DNA from: Chitinophagaceae bacterium
GTDB taxonomy: Bacteria; Bacteroidota; Bacteroidia; Chitinophagales; Chitinophagaceae
Direction of reading: 5' to 3'
Assembly (NCBI GenBank): GCA_016787105.1
Contig: JAEUVI010000218.1
Coordinates: forward strand, 1 to 18,690
Length of the DNA stretch: 18,690 nucleotides
Position 1 is the stretch's first letter; each line of letters begins with the position of its first letter. Below are positions 7,931 to 15,146 of this stretch, piece by piece. Position numbers and translations under genes: made by a program. The notes under the pieces were generated by a model. The model saw only the letters and a list, made by a program, of their open reading frames with translations. It had not been told where the DNA came from and searched no databases.

Positions 7931-7945
7931 CGGGCCGGTTTTTTT
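7931..7945 (+). terminator. Weak terminator-like GC block plus T-run in the arabinofuranosidase leader
   Basis: CGGGCCGG is followed by seven T. Pairing partners are imperfect: AACCGG at 7877-7882 can pair with CCGGTT at 7935-7940 across about 50 bases, and CCGACC near 7908 pairs with GGCCGG with one mismatch. It may end a short leader RNA or act as an attenuator before the gene at 7978, but the hairpin is not strong. Confidence 0.25.
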
Positions 7946-7977
7946 ATTTTCCGTATTCAACATAAAACGATTGCTAA

Positions 7978-9951
7978 ATGAAACTCCGCTTATTTGTTTT
8001 TGTTATTTGTGTTGCCACACTCACTTCTTATTCTCAAACAAACTCTTCGGTTATTGTAAAAGTCAACCAGCCTGTTGCACAAATACCACCAACACTCTGG
8101 GGTGTTTTCTTCGAGGATATCAACTTCGGCGCGGATGGCGGCATTTATGCTGAGCTGGTAAAAAACAGATCGTTTGAATTTTTCAAACCAATGATGGGCT
8201 GGACAGTGCAGCAAAAAAAATTTACAGAAGGGGCGATACAGGTATTACATCGCCAGGGTACGAATTTATCCAACCCACGTTTTTTACGTATTGCGTTGAA
8301 TAAAGCGGTGAAGGGCGATATCGGAATTACCAATGAAGGTTTTCGTGGCATGGGAATTAAAAAAGATTTGAGATACGATTTTTCAGTTTTATTTCAAACT
8401 GCAGGAAATGATATCAAACTGTACCTTGAATTATTGAATGCGAAGAATGAAATTATCGGTAGTTCATCAATGAACCTGAAAGCAGGTACAAATGATTGGC
8501 AAAAACAAAGTGTCGGTTTCGTAGCAAATGCTACAGATCCAAAAGCAAAATTAAATATATGGTTTGAGGGAAACGGAACTGTTGACCTGGATATGATCTC
8601 ATTATTTCCCGAAGATACCTGGAAGAAGCGGCCCGGTGGTATGCGTGCAGATATGATACAGTTGCTGGCTGATATGAAACCCGGCTTTATTCGTTTTCCC
8701 GGTGGATGTATTGTTGAAGGCTTCGATTTGTCGCAGCGGTATCAGTGGAAGAAAACTATCGGCCCGGTTGAAGACAGGCAATTAGGTATTAACCGCTGGA
8801 ATTTTGAATTTGCACATCGGCCTGCACCGGATTATTTTCAAACATTTGGTTTGGGTTTCTTCGAATACTTTCAACTGGCAGAAGATATCGGCGCTGAGCC
8901 ATTACCGATATTGAATTGTGGTATGGCTTGCCAGTTCAATTCTTCTGAACTGGTACCTGTGGGAGAGCTGGATCCTTATGTACAGGATGCATTGGACTTA
9001 ATAGAATTTGCCAATGGAGACGTGAATACAACATGGGGAAAGCAAAGAGCAGCACTGGGACATCCTGCCCCATTCAATTTAAAAATGCTGGGTATTGGAA
9101 ACGAAAACTGGGGACCACAATACCTGGAGCGTTTAAAAGTTTTTACCAAAGCAATTAAAGAAAAATATCCTGCTATACGATTAGTAAATAGTTCGGGTAC
9201 AGGTCCTGATGGTGATCGATTTGACCTGCTCAATTCCGAATTACGGAAAATGAATGCGGATATTATTGATGAGCATTATTACCGTTCACCGGAATGGTTT
9301 TTACAAAATGCAGCACGCTATGATAACTATGATCGCAATGGACCAAAAATATTTGCTGGTGAATATGCCGCCCATGCGGATAAAACCGTAAGTCCTGAGA
9401 ACAAGAACAATTGGTATGCTGCACTTTCTGAAGCAGCATTTATGACAGGATTGGAAAGAAATGCCGGCGTTGTTTCGATGGCTTCTTACGCGCCATTGTT
9501 TGCGCATGCAGAAGGCTGGCAATGGACACCGGATTTGATATGGGTTGATAATTTACATGCATACGGTTCTCCCAATTACCAGGTGCAGAAATTGTATTCA
9601 TTAAATAAAGGCACAAGTGTAGTGCCAGCTTTACGAAACAATTTGCCTTTGAGCGGCCAGGATAGTTTATACCTGTCAGCTGTTATTGATGCAGGAACGA
9701 AAGAAGTGATTATTAAAGTAGCGAATGTTTCAGCAAAGGCACAAAACGTCAATATAGAAGTAGCAGGAGCGAAAAAAATAGGTGGAAGTGCAACAGTAAT
9801 GGTAATGAAAAGCGATGATTTAAAAGCGGTCAATTCTTTCGACAACCCGGATAAGATTTCACCACAACAAACAACTTTGCCGCTGAAAGGAAAAAACCTG
9901 CAACTACCGCTGGCAGCTTATTCTTTCAACGTGGTAAAAATAAAAATCTGA
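7978..9951 (+). CDS. Secreted GH51-type alpha-L-arabinofuranosidase
   Basis: This 657-residue protein carries a signal peptide (1-19, cleavage near SYS|QT). A beta-rich N-terminal part (about 25-210) includes GVFFEDINFGADGGIYAELV, typical of GH51 arabinofuranosidases. The catalytic TIM barrel runs from about 215 to 530. GIGNENWG places the acid/base Glu at E376, and IFAGEYAA places the nucleophile at E462, at the spacing usual for this clan. The C-terminal part (about 540-657) is the small beta-sandwich of the family. It should release terminal alpha-L-arabinofuranose from arabinan, arabinoxylan or arabinogalactan side chains in the periplasm or at the cell surface. The SGNH hydrolase gene begins 45 bases downstream on the same strand, so the two are probably co-transcribed. 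No SusC/SusD pair is nearby. Confidence 0.9.
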   Translation: MKLRLFVFVICVATLTSYSQTNSSVIVKVNQPVAQIPPTLWGVFFEDINFGADGGIYAELVKNRSFEFFKPMMGWTVQQKKFTEGAIQVLHRQGTNLSNPRFLRIALNKAVKGDIGITNEGFRGMGIKKDLRYDFSVLFQTAGNDIKLYLELLNAKNEIIGSSSMNLKAGTNDWQKQSVGFVANATDPKAKLNIWFEGNGTVDLDMISLFPEDTWKKRPGGMRADMIQLLADMKPGFIRFPGGCIVEGFDLSQRYQWKKTIGPVEDRQLGINRWNFEFAHRPAPDYFQTFGLGFFEYFQLAEDIGAEPLPILNCGMACQFNSSELVPVGELDPYVQDALDLIEFANGDVNTTWGKQRAALGHPAPFNLKMLGIGNENWGPQYLERLKVFTKAIKEKYPAIRLVNSSGTGPDGDRFDLLNSELRKMNADIIDEHYYRSPEWFLQNAARYDNYDRNGPKIFAGEYAAHADKTVSPENKNNWYAALSEAAFMTGLERNAGVVSMASYAPLFAHAEGWQWTPDLIWVDNLHAYGSPNYQVQKLYSLNKGTSVVPALRNNLPLSGQDSLYLSAVIDAGTKEVIIKVANVSAKAQNVNIEVAGAKKIGGSATVMVMKSDDLKAVNSFDNPDKISPQQTTLPLKGKNLQLPLAAYSFNVVKIKI

Positions 9952-9996
9952 TTTACCCGCAAAGTCTTTCTTAATTTGGCAGGTATATATATAACA

Positions 9997-10941
9997 ATGC
10001 GAAAAGAGATTTGTCTTTTTGTTATCACTGTTTTATTCTGCCAGGTTTGTTTTGCACAGCTGATTACTAAAAATGTAAAAACAGTTTTGTTTCTGGGTAA
10101 TAGTATTACCTGGCAGGGAAATTATGTAAATGATATCGAAGCATATTTCCGGTTTAAAAATCCCGGGCAGGATATTGAATTTATTAACGTGGGTTTGCCA
10201 AGCGAAACAGTTTCCGGCCTTTCTGAGGAAGGGCATGCGAATGGTGAGTTTCCAAGACCGGATTTGCATGAGCGGCTTGCGAGAATATTGCAACAGGTAA
10301 AGCCTGATTTGGTATTTGCTTCCTATGGTATGAATGATGGGATCTATTTACCATTTGACAGTACACGTTTCAAAAAATTCAAGGATGGCATTTTATGGCT
10401 GCATGATGAAGTAATAAGGGCCGGTGCGGATATTATTCATATTACAGCAGCAGACTATGACGAAGTAAGAGGGAAAAGCAAAGGCTATACTGTGGTGCTG
10501 GATATTTACAGTGACTGGCTGCTCAGCCTTCGGCAATCAAGGCAATGGGAAGTGATAGATGTTCATTACCCGATGAAAAAATACCTGCAGGCCCACAGGC
10601 AGGCAGATGCGAAATTCGGAATGGATGCTTTTGCATTGGCAGAAGATGGGGTACATCCGGGCGAAACGGGACATTGGATTATGGCAAGGGAAATATTAGT
10701 GTACATTGGTTATAAAGAAATAGAAAAAAGCCCTTCTGTATTGCAGGCATTGAAGCAAACGTCCGATCCAATAAAATTAATAAAGCTGGTAACAGAACGT
10801 CAGAATATGCTACGTGACGCATGGCTCAGCGCTACAAAACATTTGCGCCCGGGTTTGCCAACAGGTTTGCCATTGAATGAAGCACAGGCAAAGGCCGCTG
10901 AAATACTTAAAGAAATAAAATCGTTGATTGAAAAGAAGTAA
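9997..10941 (+). CDS. Secreted SGNH/GDSL-family hydrolase (putative carbohydrate or acyl esterase)
   Basis: From the ATG at 9997 the product has 314 residues and starts directly with a signal peptide (MRKEICLFVITVLFCQVCFA, cleavage near A20|Q21). A TTG seven codons upstream (9976) would add residues before the leader and is less likely. All four SGNH blocks are visible: LFLGNSIT with nucleophile S36, VGLPSET (oxyanion Gly), YGMNDG (Asn), and EDGVHPGETGH with the Asp and His of the triad. This family includes sugar O-deacetylases and lipases. Next to an arabinofuranosidase, removal of acetyl or feruloyl groups from plant polysaccharide is plausible but is inference from context. The C-terminal 70 residues are helical and charged. 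The stop codon directly abuts the stop of the convergent LacI-family gene. Confidence 0.85.
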   Translation: MRKEICLFVITVLFCQVCFAQLITKNVKTVLFLGNSITWQGNYVNDIEAYFRFKNPGQDIEFINVGLPSETVSGLSEEGHANGEFPRPDLHERLARILQQVKPDLVFASYGMNDGIYLPFDSTRFKKFKDGILWLHDEVIRAGADIIHITAADYDEVRGKSKGYTVVLDIYSDWLLSLRQSRQWEVIDVHYPMKKYLQAHRQADAKFGMDAFALAEDGVHPGETGHWIMAREILVYIGYKEIEKSPSVLQALKQTSDPIKLIKLVTERQNMLRDAWLSATKHLRPGLPTGLPLNEAQAKAAEILKEIKSLIEKK

Positions 10942-11955
10942 TTAACCAGTGGTGGAACTTCTTGCAATCAGGGTAGAAGGAATAACTATATTCTCTTTTT
11001 TCAGGCTCACATTTTTTTTCTCCAGTTTGCGAAATAAAAGTTTAGCAGCGGTCTTCCCCATGTCAAAGGCGGGCTGTGTAATAGTTGTCAGCGATGGATT
11101 TAATATGGAGGCAGTAACAAGATTAGAGAAGCAAATAACTTTTATATCTTTTGGTATATTCAGTTTCAATAGTTCGCAGGCTTTGTATACAGGCGCCGTT
11201 AGTTTTTCTACAGAGGCTATAATTGCATCGGGACGGTTTTTCTGCTGCAGCAATTTTTTTATTACCGTATAATTTTTTTTCGCATCATCCGGGCAATACA
11301 CAATCATTTTTTTATCCGCAGGTATTTTATAATCCTGGTGTGCCTGCAGGTATCCTTCCAGCCGTTTATTGCTGATAGACAGGCTGTAGGATATACTAAG
11401 AAATGCAATCCGCCTGCATTGCTTTTTTAATAAATGTTCTGCCGCTCTATACCCGCTTTCAAAATCATCGGTTGTTATCTTGGCTGTATCCACATCATCA
11501 CACACACGGTCAAAGAAAATCAACGGAATGCCATCAGCTATCAAGTCATTGATATGATCACTCTTGATAGTTTCCCTTGATACGGATATAAGCACACCAT
11601 CTACACGGCCTCCCCGAAATTGCTGAAGGATATTTTTTTCGTTTTCAAAACTTTCGTGTGAAAGATAAATGAGAACATGATACCCTTTTTCTTTTGCTAC
11701 TGATTCAATACCGTTAATCGCCAGCGAGAAAAAACTATCCGCTACTTCAGGTATCACTACACCAATGGTTTTGCTTTTTTTACCACGCAGGCTGCTGGCA
11801 TAAGGATGTGGTATATAATTAAATTTTGCGGCAGCATCCAGTACGATCTTTTTTGTTTTTGCACTTATCTCATGGCTATCGTGCAATGCTTTCGAAATGG
11901 TGGAAATAGACAGCTTCAATTCACGGGCCAGTTCTTTAATATTTACACTTTTCAT
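10942..11955 (-). CDS. LacI-family transcriptional regulator
   Basis: This 337-residue protein has an N-terminal helix-turn-helix (about 4-24; IKELARELKLSISTISKAL) and a hinge helix PHPYASSLRG with the conserved Leu (L56) that inserts into a central CpG of the operator. The ligand domain is of the periplasmic-binding-protein type (about 60-335; KTIGVVIPEVADSFFSLAINGIE, ITTDDFESGYRAAEHLL, NPSLTTITQPAFDMGKTAAKLL). It is full length. The gene is divergent from the myo-inositol oxygenase gene, and the 158-base gap holds a palindrome with a central CpG (12026-12041), a good candidate for its own operator. It could sense inositol, a uronate or a plant sugar; the sequence does not say which. It converges with the SGNH gene with no spacer. 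Confidence 0.93.
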   Translation of the reverse strand: MKSVNIKELARELKLSISTISKALHDSHEISAKTKKIVLDAAAKFNYIPHPYASSLRGKKSKTIGVVIPEVADSFFSLAINGIESVAKEKGYHVLIYLSHESFENEKNILQQFRGGRVDGVLISVSRETIKSDHINDLIADGIPLIFFDRVCDDVDTAKITTDDFESGYRAAEHLLKKQCRRIAFLSISYSLSISNKRLEGYLQAHQDYKIPADKKMIVYCPDDAKKNYTVIKKLLQQKNRPDAIIASVEKLTAPVYKACELLKLNIPKDIKVICFSNLVTASILNPSLTTITQPAFDMGKTAAKLLFRKLEKKNVSLKKENIVIPSTLIARSSTTG

Positions 11956-12025
11956 CGGCTAAAAACTACTTGTTGGTATTATTATTTAAGTGTAATAAGC
12001 ACTGTAAGAGTATGAACAAATAATA

Positions 12026-12041
12026 ACGAAAACGGTTTCGT
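12026..12041. promoter_or_regulatory. Putative LacI-family operator between the regulator and myo-inositol oxygenase genes
   Basis: ACGAAAACGGTTTCGT is an imperfect 16-bp palindrome (outer six bases on each side exact, ACGAAA / TTTCGT) centred on CpG. LacI-family operators commonly have a central CpG opened by the hinge-helix Leu, which this regulator keeps. It is about 70 bases from both divergent start codons (11955 and 12114), so it could govern either or both. Confidence 0.55.
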
Positions 12042-12113
12042 AAATAAAGCTAAGTCATTATGCAAAAAGTAGTTTAAAAAACTTCAATTTAGAGTCAGCT
12101 AATTCTGTTTGCC

Positions 12114-13001
12114 ATGTCTGCACAAAAAATTTTTACACCAGAAGAAATAAGCCCTTTAGCCAGTCTTGATCATTGGGAAGATGCGGTGCTGGAACGTTAT
12201 CCTGACCCCGATAGCATTGCTACTTCAAAATCAACGGAAGAATACCGGAACTACGATGACCCGGCAAGGGATACTGTAAAAGAATTTTACAGGCTGAACC
12301 ATACTTTCCAGACTTACGATTTTGTTCAAGATAAAAGAAATAACTATTTACAATTTAATAAAAAGGAAATGCCGGTATGGGATGCATTTCAATTTTTAAA
12401 TCAATTAGTAGATGATTCAGATCCTGATACGGACCTGGATCAGTTTCAACATTTACTGCAAACTTCTGAAGCAATACGGCGGGACGGCCACCCGGACTGG
12501 ATGGTACTTACAGGCCTCATGCATGATATGGGAAAAGTGCTTTGCCTCTTTGGCGAGCCCCAATGGGCTGTAGTGGGCGATACATTCCCGGTAGGCTGTC
12601 CTTATTCAAACAAAGTTGTGTACCCGGAATTTTTTAAGAACAATCCTGATTTTTCTAATCCTGAGTATCAAACACAATACGGTGTATATAAAAAAGGTTG
12701 TGGCCTGCGCAATGTAACCATGTCATGGGGCCATGATGAATATGTATACCAGATGATGAAGGATCATATTCCTGAAAGTGGATTATATATGTTGCGCTAT
12801 CATTCCTTTTATGCATGGCACCGCGAGGGAGAATATGATTACCTGCTTGATGATCATGACAGGGAAATGCTGAAATGGGTTAAGCTCTTCAATCCATATG
12901 ATTTATACTCAAAGAATCCGGAACCACCAGATTGGACAAAACTGAGGCCTTATTATGAAGATCTTGTGGCCAAATATCTTCCTGCTACGCTTAAATTTTA
13001 A
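12114..13001 (+). CDS. MIOX: myo-inositol oxygenase (di-iron, HD-domain fold)
   Basis: This 295-residue cytoplasmic protein matches the eukaryotic MIOX family along its whole length, a size close to the mammalian enzyme. It converts myo-inositol and O2 to D-glucuronate. All six di-iron ligands can be placed by motif: H113 (HLLQTSEAIRRDGHPDW), H137 and D138 (GLMHDMGK), H207 (SWGHDEYVYQMMK), H230 (RYHSFYAWH) and D263 (FNPYDLYSK). The last two motifs keep the mouse spacing of 33 residues. The signature FGEPQWAVVGDTFPVGC is also intact. No inositol dehydrogenase-type (iol) pathway, uronate isomerase or inositol transporter lies in the window. The neighbours are a divergent LacI regulator with a likely operator and a downstream secreted phosphodiesterase-phosphatase. 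An intrinsic terminator follows at 13091-13119. Confidence 0.96.
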   Translation: MSAQKIFTPEEISPLASLDHWEDAVLERYPDPDSIATSKSTEEYRNYDDPARDTVKEFYRLNHTFQTYDFVQDKRNNYLQFNKKEMPVWDAFQFLNQLVDDSDPDTDLDQFQHLLQTSEAIRRDGHPDWMVLTGLMHDMGKVLCLFGEPQWAVVGDTFPVGCPYSNKVVYPEFFKNNPDFSNPEYQTQYGVYKKGCGLRNVTMSWGHDEYVYQMMKDHIPESGLYMLRYHSFYAWHREGEYDYLLDDHDREMLKWVKLFNPYDLYSKNPEPPDWTKLRPYYEDLVAKYLPATLKF

Positions 13002-13090
13002 AATAAGAAAATATTTTAGTGTGGCACAGCTTTCTTTCGGGTGTAAATAACTCTTTCTTATATTTTGAAACTGATTGTTGTTTAAATTTA

Positions 13091-13119
13091 AAGCCGGTTT
13101 TATACCGGCTTCTTTTTTT
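13091..13119 (+). terminator. Intrinsic terminator between MIOX and the phosphodiesterase-phosphatase gene
   Basis: AAGCCGGT (13091-13098) and ACCGGCTT (13104-13111) form an 8-bp stem with a five-base loop, followed by C and seven T. It ends 11 bases before the ATG at 13131, so it lies either between two transcription units or within the leader of the downstream gene. Confidence 0.8.
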
Positions 13120-13130
13120 AATTAAGAGAT

Positions 13131-14948
13131 ATGAAAAGATTTACAGTATTTACTTTCCTTTTTGTTACATGTTTTACAATCAATGCGCAACAAATAAAAT
13201 ATTCAACAGCTAGTGCGCATTCGCATAATGATTATGAACAAAAGGCGCCTTTCTGGACTGCATGGCAAAGTGGTTTTGGCTCGATTGAAGCGGATATTTT
13301 TTTAGATAATCATGAACTGATAGTAGCTCATGATATAAAGCAGGTGCAACTGCACCGTACACTCGATTCGCTTTACCTGTTGCCGCTCCAGGAATGTTTA
13401 AAGATAAATAAGGGAAATATATATGCGGATAGTAAAAAGGTATTGCAATTGATGATTGATATAAAAACAGAAGCAACGCCTACTTTGAATAAGCTTGTTG
13501 AAAAATTGAATGGATATTCATCTCTTATAAATGCTTCTTCTCTGAGAATTGTTATTTCAGGAAACCGGCCTTCACCAGCAGACTTTAAAAACTGGCCTTC
13601 ATGGATTTTGTTTGATGGTGAACTGCAGAAGGATTATAATAGTACTGAGTTGGAGAAAGTTGAAATGATTAGTGATAATTATCGTAATTACTCATCATGG
13701 GATGGGAAAGGAAAATTACCAGAGAAGGATAAGCAGGTTTTGCTGGATAAAATAAAAAAGGTACATGAACTGGGGAAAAAAATCCGGTTCTGGAATGCGC
13801 CGGATAATACAAATAGCTGGTACAATTTCGCATCACTGGGTATTGATTATATTAACACAGATCGCATTGAAGGGCTTTTTTATTTTTTCACGCAATGGCC
13901 GAATCGCATGTATGTTGCTGCTGCAAATTATACGCCTTATAAGACACAATGGAGAAATGATGGGATGGATAAGCCGGTAAAGAATGTTATTATACTTATA
14001 GGTGATGGTACCGGCCTCGCGCAATGGTATGCCGGGTATACAGCCAACAGTGCAGCATTGAATGTTTTTAACATGAAGCATATCGGACTTTCTAAAACAA
14101 GTTCCTATGACAACTACATAACAGACTCCGCGCCTGGTGCTACAGCTTTCTCTTCCGGTACCAAAACAAATAACCGGTCGGTTGGAGTAGATAATACCGG
14201 GGCTAAACTTGTTTTACTACCAGATATTATTGCGCAGAAGAAAATGAAAACAGCTATTGTTACAAGTGGGGAATTTCAGGATGCAACACCTGCATCATTT
14301 TATGCTCATCGCAGGGATCGGAAAGATTATAAAGGCATGCTGGAAGATTTGACGACTGCGAGAGTGGATATTATAATGGGTGCCTGCGATTTGAGTAAAA
14401 CAGATAGTATCGCTTCAGTGCTCAGAAAAAAATTTACCGTTGTTGGTTCTGTAAATGAAGTAAATAAAAAAACAAAACTGCCATTGATAGTAGCTGATGC
14501 TACTGCTGATTTATCCATGCTGGATGGAAGAAAAGAATGGGCGCAAAAAGCTTTTCAGTCATCAATAGATTTACTTACACAGGATAAAAATGGTTTTTTG
14601 CTGATGCTGGAAGGAGCGCAGATAGATCATGGCGGCCATGGTAACAATTTGCCTTATGCTGTTTCTGAATTATTAGACTTTGATCAGGTAATTGGCAAAG
14701 CAATGGAGTTTGCCGATAGTAATGGTGAAACATTAGTTATTGTAACCGGCGATCATGAAACAGGAGGATTAACATTAACCGGTGGAGATTACAATGCTGG
14801 CTATATTAATGGACAGTTTTCGACACAAGGGCATACTGCAATTCCGGTTCCCGTTTTCGCATATGGGCCGCAGTCGCAACTATTTAATGGGGTTTATGAA
14901 AATACAGATATTTTTTTCCGGATATTGAAAGCGTTAAAACTGAAATAA
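13131..14948 (+). CDS. Secreted fusion of a GDPD/PI-PLC-like phosphodiesterase domain and an alkaline phosphatase
   Basis: This 605-residue protein has a signal peptide (1-19, cleavage near INA|QQ). Residues about 25-260 resemble the GDPD/PI-PLC-like phosphodiesterase barrel: AHSHNDYEQ (H30, H32), SIEADIFL (E53, D55) and IVAHD (H67) give the His/Glu/Asp pattern of that family. Residues about 283-600 form an alkaline phosphatase: D292 in IGDGTG, nucleophile S333 in TDSAPGATAFSSG, E494 / D499 / H503 in LEGAQIDHGGH, D541-H542 in GDHETGG and H568 in QGHT. Both active sites look intact. Such a protein could split a phosphodiester and remove the remaining phosphate. Next to MIOX, the natural reading is release of inositol from glycerophosphoinositol-like or inositol-phosphate substrates, which is inference. 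General phosphate scavenging is the alternative. Confidence 0.88.
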   Translation: MKRFTVFTFLFVTCFTINAQQIKYSTASAHSHNDYEQKAPFWTAWQSGFGSIEADIFLDNHELIVAHDIKQVQLHRTLDSLYLLPLQECLKINKGNIYADSKKVLQLMIDIKTEATPTLNKLVEKLNGYSSLINASSLRIVISGNRPSPADFKNWPSWILFDGELQKDYNSTELEKVEMISDNYRNYSSWDGKGKLPEKDKQVLLDKIKKVHELGKKIRFWNAPDNTNSWYNFASLGIDYINTDRIEGLFYFFTQWPNRMYVAAANYTPYKTQWRNDGMDKPVKNVIILIGDGTGLAQWYAGYTANSAALNVFNMKHIGLSKTSSYDNYITDSAPGATAFSSGTKTNNRSVGVDNTGAKLVLLPDIIAQKKMKTAIVTSGEFQDATPASFYAHRRDRKDYKGMLEDLTTARVDIIMGACDLSKTDSIASVLRKKFTVVGSVNEVNKKTKLPLIVADATADLSMLDGRKEWAQKAFQSSIDLLTQDKNGFLLMLEGAQIDHGGHGNNLPYAVSELLDFDQVIGKAMEFADSNGETLVIVTGDHETGGLTLTGGDYNAGYINGQFSTQGHTAIPVPVFAYGPQSQLFNGVYENTDIFFRILKALKLK

Positions 14949-15056
14949 TGAATTTCAGGTTGTATTAAAACAGAGGTAAGCGTTCATATATAATCGCATC
15001 TGTTTGTGGTTTTATCTTTTGTATAGTAAGATAATATTTTATGGCGCTTAGACCTT

Positions 15057-15083
15057 AAGGGTACGTTATTATAACCCACCCTT
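15057..15083. terminator. Weak hairpin in the convergent gap between phosphatase-fusion and SPS genes
   Basis: AAGGGT (15057-15062) pairs with ACCCTT (15078-15083) around a 15-base loop. No T-run follows on either strand. It is the only hairpin-like element I could find in the 198-base gap (14949-15146), where two convergent transcripts should end. No gene is seen in this gap. Confidence 0.2.
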
Positions 15084-15146
15084 TCACCGGAGGGGATTAA
15101 AAGTCCAATTGATATTAAAGCAAGTTCTGCAGATATAAACAGCGTT

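Larger units (their letters stand above)
7416..7977. other. 562-bp divergent intergenic region between kinase and arabinofuranosidase genes
   Basis: No gene was recognised. The left end holds the LytTR-like repeats (7467-7496). A 16-base segment at 7707-7722 matches the terminator sequence at 4813-4828 in inverted orientation. The right end holds GC-rich sequence followed by T7 (7931-7945), about 30 bases before the arabinofuranosidase ATG. No strong TAnnTTTG promoter was seen for the plus-strand gene. The remaining sequence (about 7500-7700 and 7725-7870) shows nothing I can interpret. Confidence 0.6.

Noticed and set aside
9976..9996. TTG start seven codons upstream for the SGNH hydrolase
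   Set aside because: The ATG at 9997 places the signal peptide directly at the N-terminus; the extra residues would precede it without purpose.
12022..12050. TTCGT-containing sequence in the LacI/MIOX gap as a third LytTR site
   Set aside because: It has no second copy at 21 bp in the same orientation and is better explained as the arm of the CpG-centred palindrome.
14949..15146. Possible tRNA or small RNA in the convergent gap
   Set aside because: I could not form a cloverleaf or a CCA-type end, and only one weak hairpin is present.
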